A stretch of 64,000 nucleotides of DNA from Mallotus nudiflorus (lineage: Eukaryota; Streptophyta; Magnoliopsida; Malpighiales; Euphorbiaceae): the NCBI GenBank assembly GCA_947683625.1, contig CANTUR010000124.1, positions 2,826,001 to 2,890,000 on the forward strand, in the 5' to 3' direction. The notes below the pieces were generated by a model. It had not been told where the DNA came from, made no database searches, and saw only the letters and a program-made list of their open reading frames with translations. Below, one piece after another: positions 38,142 through 51,300 of the stretch. A program made the translations under genes and the position numbers. The number at the start of each line of letters is the position of its first letter. Position 1 is the first letter of the stretch.

Positions 38142-41100
38142 ATGGTAGGTATTATTTTTGTCTGTTACCTGGATGCATGGGTTCTATTTAATCCGGGTGC
38201 CACGCATTCATTCATTTCTCTTATTTTTCCTTCCAAGTCTTATTGGCAAGCTTCGAGGATGGCTTTTCCTTTGTTTTTCACCACTCCTCTAAGTGATTCT
38301 TTAGACACCGATGTTATTCTTTCTGGTTGTCTAGTTCTTGTTGGAGGTAGAGAATTGTCTGCTGATTTGACTTTGTTGAATGTGATGGAATTCGATGTTA
38401 TTTTGGCTATGGATTGGTTATCTCAGCACTATGCTGTGGTGGATTGTCGGAGTAAAGAGGTGACTTTCAGAATTCCTGGTGAAGAAGAATTTAAGTTTGT
38501 GGGTAATAGGAGTTTTGTACCTCAGAATCTCATCTTTGTTATTATGGCTAGGAAGTTGCTTAGGAAGGGTTGTCAGGGTTATTTGGCATTAGTCAAAGAT
38601 ACTTCAATGGAGAATTTATGACTTATAGATGTTCCTATTACCTGTGAGTTTCCTGTTGTTTTTCCTAAGGAGTTGCCAGGTTTACCACCTCACAGAGAGA
38701 TTGAATTCTGTATAGATGTGGTTCCAGGCACTACCCCTATTTCTATGCCATTTTACAAAATGGCTCCTGCAGAGTTGAAAGAGTTAAAGGAGTAGTTGCA
38801 AAAGTTGCTAGATAAGGGTTTTATTAGACCTAGTGTTTCTCCTTGGGGTGCACTAGTCCTGTTTGTGAGGAAAAAGGATGGCACCCTGAGACTGTACATT
38901 GACTACAGAGAGCTGAACAAGGTGACAGTGAAGAACAAGTATCCTCTCCCGAGGATAGATGACTTGTTTGATTAGCTATAGGGTGCATAATTCTTTTCTA
39001 AGATTGATTTGAGGTCGGGTTATCATCAGTTGCGGATCAGCAAAGCCGATGTTCCTAAAATGGCATTCCGTACTTGATATGGCCATTATGAGTTTCTAGT
39101 GATGTCTTTTGGTTTGATTAATGCACCAGTAGCTTTTATGGACCTGATGAATAGGGTATTCAAACCATTTATGGATCAGTTTATGGTAGTCTTCATTGAT
39201 GATATACTGGTGTATTCGAGGAGTATGGAAGAACATGTATATCACTTGAGGACTATACTGCAGACATTGAGAGAATATCAGCTTTATGCTAAATTCTTGA
39301 AGTGTGATTTCTTGATGGAGAGTGTTGCATTTCTTGGACACATGGTGTCTAAAGAGGGCATCCAGGTTGATCCATAGAAGATTGAGGCAGTGTCTGAGTG
39401 GCCTAGACTGACTTCAGTTATTGATATTCAGAGTTTTCTAGGTTTAGCTGAGTACTATAGGAGGTTTGTACAGGATTTTTCTAGAATTACAGCTCCTATG
39501 ACTCGTTTGACTCATAAGAATATAAGGTTTGAGTGGTTAGAAGCTTGTGAGAATAATTTCAATTGTTAAAGGAGAAGTTGACCATAGCTCTTGTTTTGGC
39601 TTTGCCTAATAGAGTAGACAAGTTCATAGTGTATTGTGATGCCTCTAGAGTTAGCCTAGGTTGTGTGTTGATGCAGAATAGTAGGGTAATAGCCTATGCT
39701 TTGAAGCAGTTAAAGAAGTATAAATAGAACTATCCTAACCATAACCTAGAGATGGATGCAGTGATCTTTGCTCTCAAGATCTGGAGAAATTATTTGTATG
39801 GGGTGACTTATGAGATTTTTACCGATCATAAGAGCCTTAAGTACATTTTTCAATGGAGAGATCTGAATATGAGGCAGAGGAGATGGTTGGAACTATTGAA
39901 AGATTATGACTATGAGATTTTATATCATCCAGGCAAGGCTAATGTGGTAGCAGATGCCTTGAGTAGGAAGTCCTTAGGCAATCTTGCTCACATTAGTGTG
40001 GAGAGGAGACTGTTGATCCAAGAGTTGCATCAGTTAGTGGATCAAGGTCTGATGATGAAGGAGAGTAGATCAGTTGGATTGCTAGCTCAGTTTAAGGTAC
40101 GATCTGTGTTGAGAGATAGGATTAAGGCAGCTTAGAGCTGAGATCCTATTGTAGAAGAGCTTGCAGGGAATGTCTGAGCAGGGAAGTTCATTAATTTCAC
40201 ACTTGATGATGATGGTGTTTTGTGGATCAGTAGTAGATTGTGTGTTCTTGATGTGGATAATTTGAGAGAAGTGATCCTAGAGGAAGCACATTCTATAGCT
40301 TACAGCGTACATCCAGGTGTCACTAAGATGTACCACAGTATCAAAGACTTGTACTGGTAGGATGGACTGAAAAAGGGTGTAGCTGATTATGTTGTTAAGT
40401 GTTTGACGTGTCAGCAAGTGAAAGCATTGCATCAGAAACCTTCTGGGAATCTTCAGCCTCTTCTTATTCCTGAGTGGAAGTAGGAAAGGATTACTATGGA
40501 TTTTATGGTTGGTTTACCTCATTCTAAGAATGGATACGATTCCATCTGGGTGATTGTGGATAGGTTGACCAAGTCTCCACATTTCTTGCCTGTGAAAGTC
40601 ACTTATTCTGTAGCTAGATTGGCGAAGCTATATGTGAAGCATATTGTGTGCCTTTGTCTATTATATCAGACAGAGGTTCAGTGTTTACCTCTCATTTTTT
40701 GCAAAAGCTACAGGAAGCAATGGGCACTAGGTTGGATTTCAATACTACTTTTCATCCTCAAACAGATGGTCAGTCTGAGAGGATGATCTAGACATTGGAA
40801 GATATGTTGCAGATGTGTGTTTTGGATTTGGAAGGTAGCTGAGATGATCATTTGCCACTCATTAAGTTTGCATATAATGACAACTACCATAGCAGTATTG
40901 GAATGGCACCATACGAGGCTTTGTACGAAAGGAAGTGTAGATCCCCTTTGAGTTGGGATGAGATTGGAGAGAGAGCTTCAACTGGACCTAAGATGGTTCA
41001 GGATGCTGTAGAGAAAGTTGCTATAATCAAGAGTAGATTAGAGACCGTAGTTAGCAGACAGAAGATCTATACGGATCCTAGATGCAGAGATGTGGAGTTC

Positions 41101-41520
41101 TAAGTAAAAGATTATGTTTTTCTGAAGGTGTCTCCGAGGAAGGGTGTTATGAGATTTGGCAGGAAGGGTAAGCTAGCATCGAGATATATAGGACCGTTCA
41201 AGATTCTAGAGAGAGTTGTCACTGTTGCATATCAGTTGGCTTTGCCTCGAAGTATGTCTCAAGCGCATCCGGTGTCTCATATCTCGATGCTAAGGAAGTA
41301 ATTTTTAGACCCTTCACATGTGTTGCAACCCGATAGCGTGGAAGTGAATAAAGACCTGACATTCATAGAAGAACCTATTGCGATCGTAGACTATTAAGAT
41401 CGACAGTTGCGTTTGAAGCAAATTCCGATGGTCAAGGTTTTGTGGCACAACAACAGAGTAGAAGAGCATACTTAGGAGACTGAAGCAGAGATGCGAGCTT
41501 GTTACCCGTATCTCTTTCCT
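38142..41520 (+). pseudogene. Tekay pol: protease, RT, RNase H, integrase, C-terminal extension
   Basis: Protease near 38190 has NPGATHSFIS, with N replacing the catalytic D of the usual D-x-G motif. RT at 38690-39370 keeps the YIDYRELN, KIDLRSGYHQ and VVFIDDILVYS motifs. RNase H is at about 39600-39985 (FTDHKSLKY, YHPGKANVVADALSR). Integrase is at about 40290-41100 (HHCC region, then MDFMVGLPHSKNGYDSIWV). After it, YIGPFKILERVV, HPVSHISMLRK and VKVLWHNNRVEEHT mark the chromodomain-type end. At least ten in-frame stops are present, mostly TAG. Confidence 0.9.
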
Positions 41521-41565
41521 CAATTCTTGTTTATTCTTTTCTTGGAATTTGGGACAAATTCTTAT

Positions 41566-41577
41566 AAGGAGGGAAGA
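41566..41577 (+). other. Tekay polypurine tract
   Basis: aaggagggaaga immediately before the TG of the 3' LTR at 41579: the plus-strand primer for reverse transcription. Confidence 0.8.
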
Positions 41578-41578
41578 C

Positions 41579-42301
41579 TGTAATAACCCTAGATTTTCAA
41601 TTATTTTATTTTAAAATAGGATATGCAGTGTTAATAAATTTTAAAATAATATTTTATTATTTTATTATTTTATGAATTATTATTATTTTTACGTTTAATT
41701 AAAATTTTCTACGTAAATATATATATTGACGTGTATTATTTTTTACGACAATATTTTAAGAATGTTTAATTTAGTGTGTTAATATTTTAATATTATTATT
41801 TTAATAAATTACGTTGTTGACTTTTATTTTGAGTTAATATGTATATATATATGTAATATCCCGAGTTTTTAAATAATTTTAAACCGCATCGGGATATGCA
41901 GTGTTAATAATTTATATATATATATATTTGATTATTTAAATATTTTGTTATTTATTAAAGTCATTTTTAATTATTTTAAGTTTCTTACGTAAAATTTTCC
42001 CGAGAGTTTTATTTTCGGGGAAATTAAAACCTAAATAAATAATTATTAATTATTTTGGATGGTTTTATGAATTTGCATGAGTCCATGCATGATTTTAATT
42101 GTCGCATTAATATACGTACATATACATGTATATATACACATTTAAATAATTAGGGTTTATTTTTAATTAAATTTATATTATATAGTTTTAATAAATAATG
42201 TGTGTTATATGTATGCATATGTATGTAAATATTATTATTTTAATATGTGGTGTACAAATATTTTGGAATATAATAATAAAATATTATAATAATTAAAGTT
42301 A

Positions 42302-42335
<34 letters not shown>

Positions 42336-45300
42336 AAAAACGAAAGTTTGATATATTTACAACTTTGCCATTCTTCTTCCCCAAACACTCCCAACGCATT
42401 TCTTCCTCCTCCACCGCTGCAACTTCCATTCTCATGCTAGCGGAGTGTCTCTCAGCCATCCTCCTCCTTCCCAAACTCCCTCTGCCGCCCTTTCTTCCCT
42501 TTTCCGACGTCGTTTGGCTGTGAAAAGCCAAGGAGATCGAAAATCACCCTCATCGCCGATCAACGTGATTTCGGCCACCATTTTGAGTGCCACCAGTCTC
42601 TATCTTTTCCTTGAGCTCCGGTGAGTGCATTTCTAAGCTTGGTTTCACTTGATTTGGTCTAGATTTTCCTAGGTTTTCAAATTTCAACTTTGGCCTATTT
42701 GAGTTCTTGATTTTTTTTGAGCTTATATTTTAATGATTCAAGCTAACTTCCTTTACAAAGATTGATCCTAGTAGCTCAGTCTACATTCTATAATTTTTGT
42801 GGAATTTTTGGGAATTATTTTGATTTTTGTGAATTTTTTATTATTTTATTAATATTTTCTAATTTTCGTAAATTATTTAATTAAATTATGAAATTGTGAT
42901 TTATGGTGTTTATAGGTGTTAAAATTAATTTTAGAAATTTATTTGTAATTTTAATTATTTTTTTATAATTATTGTGAATTTATTTAGTTTGTGTGATTTT
43001 TAGAAAATTAGGTTAATTATGTATTTTATTGAAATTAATTGGTTAATTGAGCATAATTATTTATTTTATTGAATTATATATTGAGAAATTAATTTTTGAG
43101 TAATTATATTATTTTTAGTGAATTTTTGTATAATTCTAGTGAAATTATATATAACTAGGGGTATTTTGGTAAATTGATACTAAATTGGTTAAAAATTTAG
43201 TTTAATTGGTTTTAATAGTTATTTGAGGTATAAAAATGATTTTTATAAATTATTTATTATATTTAACTAATTAAAACTATTTTTCGTAAATTATTTTCAA
43301 ATTATATATAATATACTATTTTTCTAAATAAATGAGTTTTTATCTATTTTTAATATGTTTTAGGGCTAATTATGTAATTTGGATTTATAAAATGAATTTT
43401 GGTTAATATTTATGAATTTATCGAGAATTATGGATTTTTAATAATATTTTATTAAAATTAGGGTTTTTATGTATTTATCGGTGAAATAATTATTTTCAGT
43501 GTTGTAAATATCTAATTTTCCATATTTTGATTATTGAGGGGTATTTTTGGAATGTAAATGTGTTATGTGCATATTTTGCAAATTGTGAACCTTGGTCAGT
43601 GGAACCGTAGTTTGAGAGTTCAACCGAGGGGTTGTGAGACTGTTTTTACTAGAAGTGTGTTTCTTTGCAAGACCGGTTCTACTTTCTGAGTAGAGAGATG
43701 TCCATTTTATAGAGGAGGTTCTGTCGAATTTTTGGTAGAATTCTCATAAAATGTAATATTCGGTCGAATTCCTATTCTAATTTTGTATCCGGTATTCTTA
43801 GATCGAGTCTCTAGAATTACGTTAGATTTATTCTAATTTCGTATTGTCGTTTGTTTGTTTAGTTGCGTCGAGACTGAGGCCTAGTGGACTAGGCCCGTCA
43901 GACCTGTCTCGTGGAGTGCATAACTGTGAGTTGTTATTTTATATATACGTGTTTTAGGAATGCATGCTTTAGAAATGTATGTTTAAATTTTATGAATTTT
44001 GCATAAATGATTTAATAAATGCTTAGGTATATTTTAGTATATTTTTAGTATATTTTAAATTAAATGCATGTTTTATTAATGAATTATTCTTAAAATGTTT
44101 TTAAGTATATTTATAGTTTATTTTATAATTAAATTAGATTTATTCGACATATATATACTCAAAATATACTTGGTTTATTTTTGGTATATTTCTAGTATAT
44201 ATATGGTTTATATTACTATTTAAATTAATGTCATGCATCATTTATTTTATGAATGTATGGATTTATTTTTCAATAAATGATATCAATAGAATGTGCTACC
44301 TAGTGGGCAACACTAGGACCGAGTACGTATTGGTACAATGATAGAATTTAGGTTATATTACTAACCTATTTGTGGATATTGATTGGATTGATTTATTTGA
44401 TGTGTGATGTGATTTAGGAGTGTGATTGCTGGAGCTCGGTTGACCAAGTGTCTTGGGGCCAATCACACTGACAGTCAGACTGCTGGAGCTCGATTAACTT
44501 AGTGTCTCGGGGCCAGTCTACTGTCCAAATGGAACAAGTGAATTTATTTGGAATAAGTGAGCCTATATGGCTAGAGTGTTGTCTAACACTATTTGAGATT
44601 GTGATCATTTAAGGTTCTATTTGATCCTTCATAATCGGATATTATTTTCAGTATATGTATAAAATGATTTTGCTGCATCTGTGTGATTTTGCCTGTATAT
44701 ATATTCATTATATATTATTGAATGTGTTCATTGTCATTTAGTTATGCATATATATATATATATATTATAACAATTCACTCAATGAGGTATGACTCCACTC
44801 CGTTGATTATTTTTTAGGAGAGTCTTCATCTTTAAACCTCAGTAGCAGACCTTTACTATGTAATCTGCTTACTTAATTTTATTTTGTATTCTAGACACTG
44901 TAGTAGTTGTAGTCAACTTGTGGGATTTACGTATTATATATGTTTGAGATTTGCATTTTAAAGATTTGAACCAAAAATTTGTATTGAAGAATTATATATA
45001 TAAGATGAGTTGTTTTATTAAATGAGTTGGTGGATTATATTTATTGCATATGAGATTTTAATTTTCGGTGCAAGATATTTTATTTATGTTATTATTATTG
45101 CATGCTTTTATTTTATTTTAAAGGCTTGCTACGGGTTCCGAATTTGAAAGAATTCCTATTCCCTAGCGTTGGTCATGGCCCACTGTTTTGGGTCATGACA
45201 ATATATATATGCACATATATAATTAGGGGTAAATATTAATATTATGTGTGTATAAAATTAAATTATGATGTGAAAAATATTTAAATGCATGTTTTTCCTT

Positions 45301-46425
45301 TTGATTTATATTCAAATTATTTTAAGTATATTATTGGTTTATTTTGAGTGTATTTCATGATTTAATTGAATTTATTTTACGTATATATACCTGAAATATA
45401 CTTAGTTTATTTTAAGTATATTTTTTGTATATATATGGTTTATTTGATCATTTTGAATGCCATTGTATATATTATTTATTCTCGAATGTATGTTTTATTT
45501 TAAAATGAAGGATATCGATAGTGGGCAGCACTAGGACCGAGTACGTACCGTTGTGATAGATTGTAGGTTGAATTACTAACTTATTTGAGGATTATGACTT
45601 GATTGATTTGATTGATGTGAGATGTGATTGATGGTGTGATTATTGGAGCTCAGTTGACCAAGTGTCTTGGGGCCAATCACATTGACAGTCAGACTGCTGG
45701 AGCTCGGTCGACTTAGTGTCTTGGGGTCAGTCTATTGTCTAGTTGGATTAAGTGAATTTACTTGGAATTAACAAAGCCAGTATGGCTAGAGTGTTTTTAT
45801 TGATATTTAAGGTTGCGATAACTTAGGGTTCTATTTGATCCTTCATAAACTGATGTTTTCAGTATTAATTATACAGTGATTTTCAACATCTGTGTGTACA
45901 TGCATGTATATATATATTTATTGTAAATACTTATGAGTGTTTGAATTTTTCATTTAGAAATGCGTGTATATATATTATAATAATTCACTCAGTGAGGTCT
46001 GACTCCCCTTACTTGATGTTTTTACAGGAGAGTCCTCTTCTTCAGACCTCAGTAGTAGGCCTATTCACTGCATTTTTTCTGCCCTGGCTTTATTATGTAA
46101 ATCTTTTACATAATTTTATATTGTATTCTAGAAAACTGTTGTAGTTGTATTTATGTTAGTTGGTAGTGGTGCTCTGTATTATATATGCTGATTTTAAATT
46201 CAGAAAGGTATATCTTTGAATGATGTATTAAATATTTTATTTTATGATATGCAGAGATTATTTCATCATAATTATTGAGTTTTAAATTCTGATGTATTTT
46301 TATATTGTGGTATATTTATTTTATTTATTGTATATTTTTGTTCTTTTAAGGCTTGCTATAGGTTCCGGATTCAAAAGAATTCCCATTCCCTAGAGCCGAT
46401 CATGGCCCTGGTTTGGGTCATGACA
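41579..46425 (+). repeat. Tekay 3' LTR, split by a nested solo LTR and internally deleted
   Basis: Starts TGTAATAACCC (41579-41851), is interrupted by the solo LTR 41852-45200, then resumes at about 45201-46425 and ends GGGTCATGACA. Relative to the 5' LTR about 1.85 kb is missing: the sequence at 45282-45290 jumps from the position of 33590 to that of 35456. A second small gap lies near 45515. Adding the lost part to the remaining 1.5 kb restores the 3.3-kb family length. Confidence 0.85.
41852..45200 (+). mobile_element. Nested Tekay-family solo LTR (3349 bp)
   Basis: Complete LTR from TGTAATATCCCGAG to GGGTCATGACA, flanked by ATATA on both sides (41847-41851 and 45201-45205). The duplication lies in an AT tract, so it is less convincing than a complex one, but the boundaries match the LTR tips exactly. 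It inserted into the 3' LTR of a relative. It has no coding region; the C/T-rich 42370-42500 stretch is probably leader. Confidence 0.88.
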
Positions 46426-47860
46426 CCTAGAAACCTATAGAGTCCAATGGAACTATAGGAACAACAAATAAATGATTAAAAAATTCCAAGTTGAAGCCTT
46501 ACCAAATCTTTAGCAATGCCCAAGAGGAGATCAAATGTAATAAGATTGAATTCTTGCATGTTATAAGGGAACAACTTAGTATATTATAGTCGTATAGCTC
46601 TATTGGGGATCACGTAGCACCTGTCACTCTATAGTTTATAAACTAAAGTGTTAGTGTTTTAAATAAAAACCTTGAATATGATTTTGAAAAAGATGCATTT
46701 CAAGAATGATCTCCTGATATCACAAAACTTCATTGGCCAGTTGTCTATCCACCCTACTTCGAGTATATTCAAAATAGGTTACCAGAATTAAAAATAGGAA
46801 ATCAACTTAATGCCCTAGTCTAACCTAAGTTTAGTGCTAGTTCCATTTATGAATGGAATATACATGGAATGATTGAATACTAGATCCTGAACTTCCTATA
46901 GCAAAGGATAATAGCATCCAATCCATATAAAACCCAAACAACTTTTGATAAAATGGTATTATAACTTATCATAACAGGTTTCTTAGGACAGTTAAAAGGC
47001 TAGTGGGATTACCATATCATAAAGCAATAGTTAGATATCTTGAATGCTATTTAGACTGATGATAAGGGATTACCTATCTTAGACCAACTTGGAAATCCGA
47101 TCCAAGATGCAACGTCTACCATGATATTAACCATAGCATTGTATTTTTTAGAAGATTCATCCCATCTTAAAGATAAAACTATTGATATGTTATCAAACCT
47201 TAGATGCAAAAAGCTGAGTGACTTCTAATGGCATATGTCAACTTTTTTCACTAGGGTTATGCCTAGGGAAGATTCTATCAAACCATTTTAGAAAAAGAAA
47301 AATATTCCTTACAGGTTTTGACCCTTTTAGGAGAAAGAGTTAGAAATACCATTAAATAGTCTTTTGGAACCCATATAATCTTTTATAACCAGCTTACCTA
47401 TGGTGAGTTAATCAATACCACTTAATAAGAAGGTCTTAAAATCTATTAAGATCTAAAACTCCAAAAACATTTAAAATGGGAGTTAAAGAAAATAGTTAGG
47501 AATTACGATCTTTTTATAAATAGTTTGACTATAGTTTTACCCAAAACCCAACTTGTAAGGGAGAATGTAGTAAGAAGTCTTCCTACTCTTCATCCATGAA
47601 TTTTATAAGAAAAATAGAAAATTTCTAAAAAGAAGAACCAAGAAGAACCTTACTATAGGAAACCTTATAAGAAATCCTTTAGGAATGTTAAAGCTGATAA
47701 ACCAAAAAAATGACGTATTAGAGATGTCACCTATTACAAATATGGTAAAAAGGTCACATCTCTAAATATTGTAAAGTCTCTAGAAAGCTTCAGGAACTCA
47801 GCCTAGAAGAAGAAACCATAGGGAAACTTGCAGCATTACTTATGGAAACTTTTGAGACTG
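46426..47860 (+). pseudogene. Pararetrovirus block B, second part: coat-protein-like region
   Basis: Resumes the virus after the Tekay element. Frames are broken by many stops. Around 47200-47290 and 47380-47560 there are fragments compatible with a Caulimoviridae coat-protein core, and near 47735-47790 a decayed CCHC knuckle in which cysteine codons have changed to TAT. An acidic stretch follows (47800-47870). I judge identity mainly by position and by the clear polymerase region downstream. Confidence 0.5.
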
Positions 47861-48439
47861 AAACCAACTATTAAGATTTTTATGATAAAGGCCATCCCCA
47901 GATTGATGAAATACGAACCACTTCCAATTCAGAGTTTGAGTTTGATTCCAACTTTAAGGAAAAGAAACTACATATGCTAACTAGAGAACATATATTGATT
48001 CTAGATATTATCCAACACATTAATAACCCTGATGTGTAGAAGAAATATCTAGAATAGTTTAGGCATTCTTTAGAAAAGGAACCTAAACCCAAAGATACTA
48101 AGTTACTTTTTACTAGTACAGGCATGTATGTACTTACTACCATCCTTAATAGAAAAAAACTCAGCAAGAAAACTTAAGAGATATTTAGGAAGTCCAGACT
48201 GAATTAAAGTTCATAAAGTCATAAATAAAGTTTTTAAAAGAAAATTAGCAAAAGGATTATGATATAATCCAATTTCATGTTACTAAACTAGCAGAAGGTT
48301 CTAGTGAAAGTGATGAGACAAAGGATTTAGAACCAAAATCCTTCAAAAATATAGAAAAAATCCTAGAAGATTTCCTCCATGTGTTAAGGCAAATTACATT
48401 AAGGAAATATGTTATCAAGATTACTCTGGTTTTATTATA

Positions 48440-49930
48440 AAGATTTTAAACTTAATACAATTGTTTTGTTTGATATAGGAGCTAATTTAAGATGTATAAA
48501 AACTAGTGTTATACCAAATCATTTTCAATAGAAACTCGAGAAAAACTTTCCTCTACAAATAGTTAAAAAATGCACATTAATGGTAAAATAAAGGCTAATA
48601 TTTTAAATAATGGGTTTTATTTGAAAACTTCTTTTATTTTGGTATATGATATTAGTTATAAAGTAATTGTTACGACACCATTCATTAATTTGATAACTCT
48701 CTATATAGTTACTTATAACTCCATTGGTTTTAAAGATGAAAAAGTTGAAATCTCTTTTCTTTTCTTAGAAAAACCCAAAACCAGGTATCACAATATTGAT
48801 AAAGCACATATTCCATTTACAAAAAATGAAGTTAATGCTTTGATAAAAAGAAAAGAAATAGTTTTATATAATTTAAAGCAAAATGTTTATTTTCAAAAGA
48901 TTAAACAACAGTTAAAGACAGATTTGGTAAAAAGAAAAAATTTTTATTTTCAAAATATTGTTACAATAGAAAATTGCTCTAATTTACCAAATGCTTTTTG
49001 GAATAGGAAACAACAAATTATTGATTTACCTTATGAGTCAGCATTTAATGAAAAGAACATTCCTACCAAAGCTAAACCCATTCAGATGAACACTGAATTA
49101 GAACAACATTGTAGGAAAGAAATCTAGGATTTAGAATCTAACGGATTAATCTTAAAATCTAGGTCTCTATGGAGTTGTGCAGGTTTTTATGTAAATAAAG
49201 CTTTAGAAATAAAAAGAGGCACACCAAGGCTTGCAATAAATTACAAACCCTCGAATAAGGCTCTAAAGTGGATAAGGTATCCCATTCCTAACAAAAAAGA
49301 TCTTTTATAAAATATTCATTATGCATTCTGGATTTTAGCAAATACAAATTGATAAAAGACATCATTATAAGAATGCATTTATAGTTCCATTTGGTCAAAA
49401 TGAGTGGAATGTAATGCTATTTGGTTTGAAAAATGCACCATCAAAATTTTAAAGAATAATGAATGACATTTTTAATCCCTATTCTAAGTTTTGCATTGTT
49501 TACATTGATGATGTACTTATTTTTTCAAATTCAATTGAACATCATGTTAAACATCTCAGAAATTTTCTCTATGTTGTTAAAGCCAATGATCTTATTGTCT
49601 CTACTAAGAAAATTTCTCTTTTCCATACTAGAGTTAGATTCTTAGGACATTACATTTGTTGTGGTACAATTGTTCCCATAGAAAGATCTTTCGAATTTTC
49701 TAACAAATTCCCAAATAAGATTCTTGATAAAACACAATTGCAAAGGATCTTAAGCAGCCTCAATTATGTTTTAGATTTTTGTCCAAACATAAATAGAATG
49801 ACCAAGCCTCTCCATGACCGATTAAAAAAAACCCAATTCCTTAAATTGATGAACATACAAAAATTATCCAACGGATAAAAAAACACATTCTTGAGATTCC
49901 TTGTCTTCATCTAGTTGATCATAATTTGAT
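48440..49930 (+). pseudogene. Pararetrovirus block B, third part: protease and reverse transcriptase
   Basis: An aspartic-protease-like site DIGA is visible near 48474-48485. The longest open stretch (48570-49127) leads into the RT. Further frames at 49200-49450 contain the palm region with in-frame stops, and at 49459-49878 IVYIDDVLIFSNS (catalytic YIDD) and RFLGHYIC are intact. The viral sequence ends at about 49930, just where RNase H should begin. That missing domain lies inverted at 32812-32440. The product is not functional. Confidence 0.8.
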
Positions 49931-49950
49931 TAAATATATAAATATAATAT

Positions 49951-49953
<3 letters not shown>

Positions 49954-50010
<57 letters not shown>
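49954..50010. repeat. (AT)n microsatellite between virus and duplicated flank
   Basis: An AT run of about 57 bp at the junction of viral sequence and the duplicated kinase flank. Confidence 0.95.
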
Positions 50011-50012
<2 letters not shown>

Positions 50013-50035
50013 GATTAAAATATTATTTTTCTAAA

Positions 50036-50930
50036 ACTTGAAGTGGGGGAGGCAAGTCGATTCCTAACCTATAAATATCTTAAGTTATACCAATTAGCTA
50101 CTCAATATTTGACAAATAATTAAAATATTATTAAATATCTAATAATTGGATACGTTATTTCAAATGTAGAAAAAAATGTCCCCAATCAATGTCCAACTGC
50201 TCGTTGAATTTCGCATTAGCTTGTTAGAGTCTTTTTCAAATTGTCCTTTTAATTGAAGCCAGAACTCATTCAATAATCATTGCATTGAAATTAAATGGTA
50301 TGAAGGGTAGAATTTGGCAACTTTGTTGAGAGATACATGCATAGCAAAATATATGGGTATGGAGACGATAAAAATCGGCCAAGTGCATAAAGCACATTCT
50401 CATTTCACCCAACCAAAGGCCTGGTTTCACAACAGAAATTAAAGTTGATATTGTTGTAGAGCATAAACATAAAATCAATTAAAAGCTGATAGCTGAATGT
50501 AATCATAAACTTGTCCAATGAAAGCAAAGTGAGTAAATTCTTTGGGTGCTTGCTGAATTTTATATTTTGTTATAATTTGATTTTTAAATATTTGATTTTT
50601 ATTTTTATTTCATTAGAAAATAATTCAGCAAATTAAAATTAATTTCAGGACATACAGACCAAAACCACAGCATTTGTCACATTTTGAACTTAGTTCTAAT
50701 TGTCAAATTTATCACTTTGTAATATGACATATGATGAGGTCATTTTAATTATCACGTCATAAAATTTAGCTATTTGCAAGTGAAACTAAAATTAAAATTC
50801 TATATCTAAAAAAATAAATTTTAGAATCAAATAGTAACAAAATTTAAAAATGAAAAATTTTAATAAAATTCAAAATGTTCTTTTAAATGTTGATATCTTT
50901 TAGGTGGCTAAATGTTGCAATTACAATTTC
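50036..50930 (-). other. Duplicated receptor kinase 3' flank, distal half
   Basis: Collinear with 602-1490: both contain, for example, 'gacaaataattaaaatattatt', 'aatcaatgtccaac' or its close variant, and 'ctgaatgtaatcataaacttg'. This is the downstream part of a second, same-orientation kinase copy. The CACTA element follows at 50934. Confidence 0.85.
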
Positions 50931-51300
50931 TATCACTACAAAAAAAAGTCTACTTTATAACAGATATTTGTAACAAATTACTTCTGTTACTAAATTATAA
51001 CGGATTTGTAACAAAATAATAAATTAGTAACAAAATTTTTGTAACAGCAAAAGATCCATTACAAAATAAAAATTGTAACGGATTTTTAATAACAGAATTT
51101 TTTCGTTACTAAATTTGCTACAAAAAAGGTGCTAATTTAGCGCCAAATATTTGTAACAAATTTATAACTGATATAACAGTTATAAATTTGTAACGGATAT
51201 ACATTGTTATAAACTTGTAATGGATTTCTCAATCCGTTACAAATTATGCTAAGCTAAATTATTTGGCCGTGCAAATTTGTAACGGATAAAAAAAATATTT

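Larger units (their letters stand above)
33499..46425 (+). mobile_element. Ty3/Gypsy Tekay-type (chromovirus) retrotransposon inserted in the pararetrovirus
   Basis: Structure: truncated 5' LTR (33499-36588), primer site (36593-36604), gag-pol (36787-41520), polypurine tract (41566-41577), and 3' LTR starting at 41579 and ending at 46425. The pol order protease-RT-RNase H-integrase is that of Ty3/Gypsy. The long LTRs (about 3.3 kb) and the sequence after integrase fit the Tekay/Del chromovirus lineage. The same viral sequence continues on both sides, so the virus was present first. The coding region carries many stops. Confidence 0.88.

Noticed and set aside
42235..42531. A 98-codon minus-strand frame
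   Set aside because: Within the nested solo LTR and ending in AT-repeat translation; not a gene.
47880..48167. A 95-codon minus-strand frame in the viral block
   Set aside because: Shadow of the plus-strand pararetroviral coding region; no independent similarity seen.
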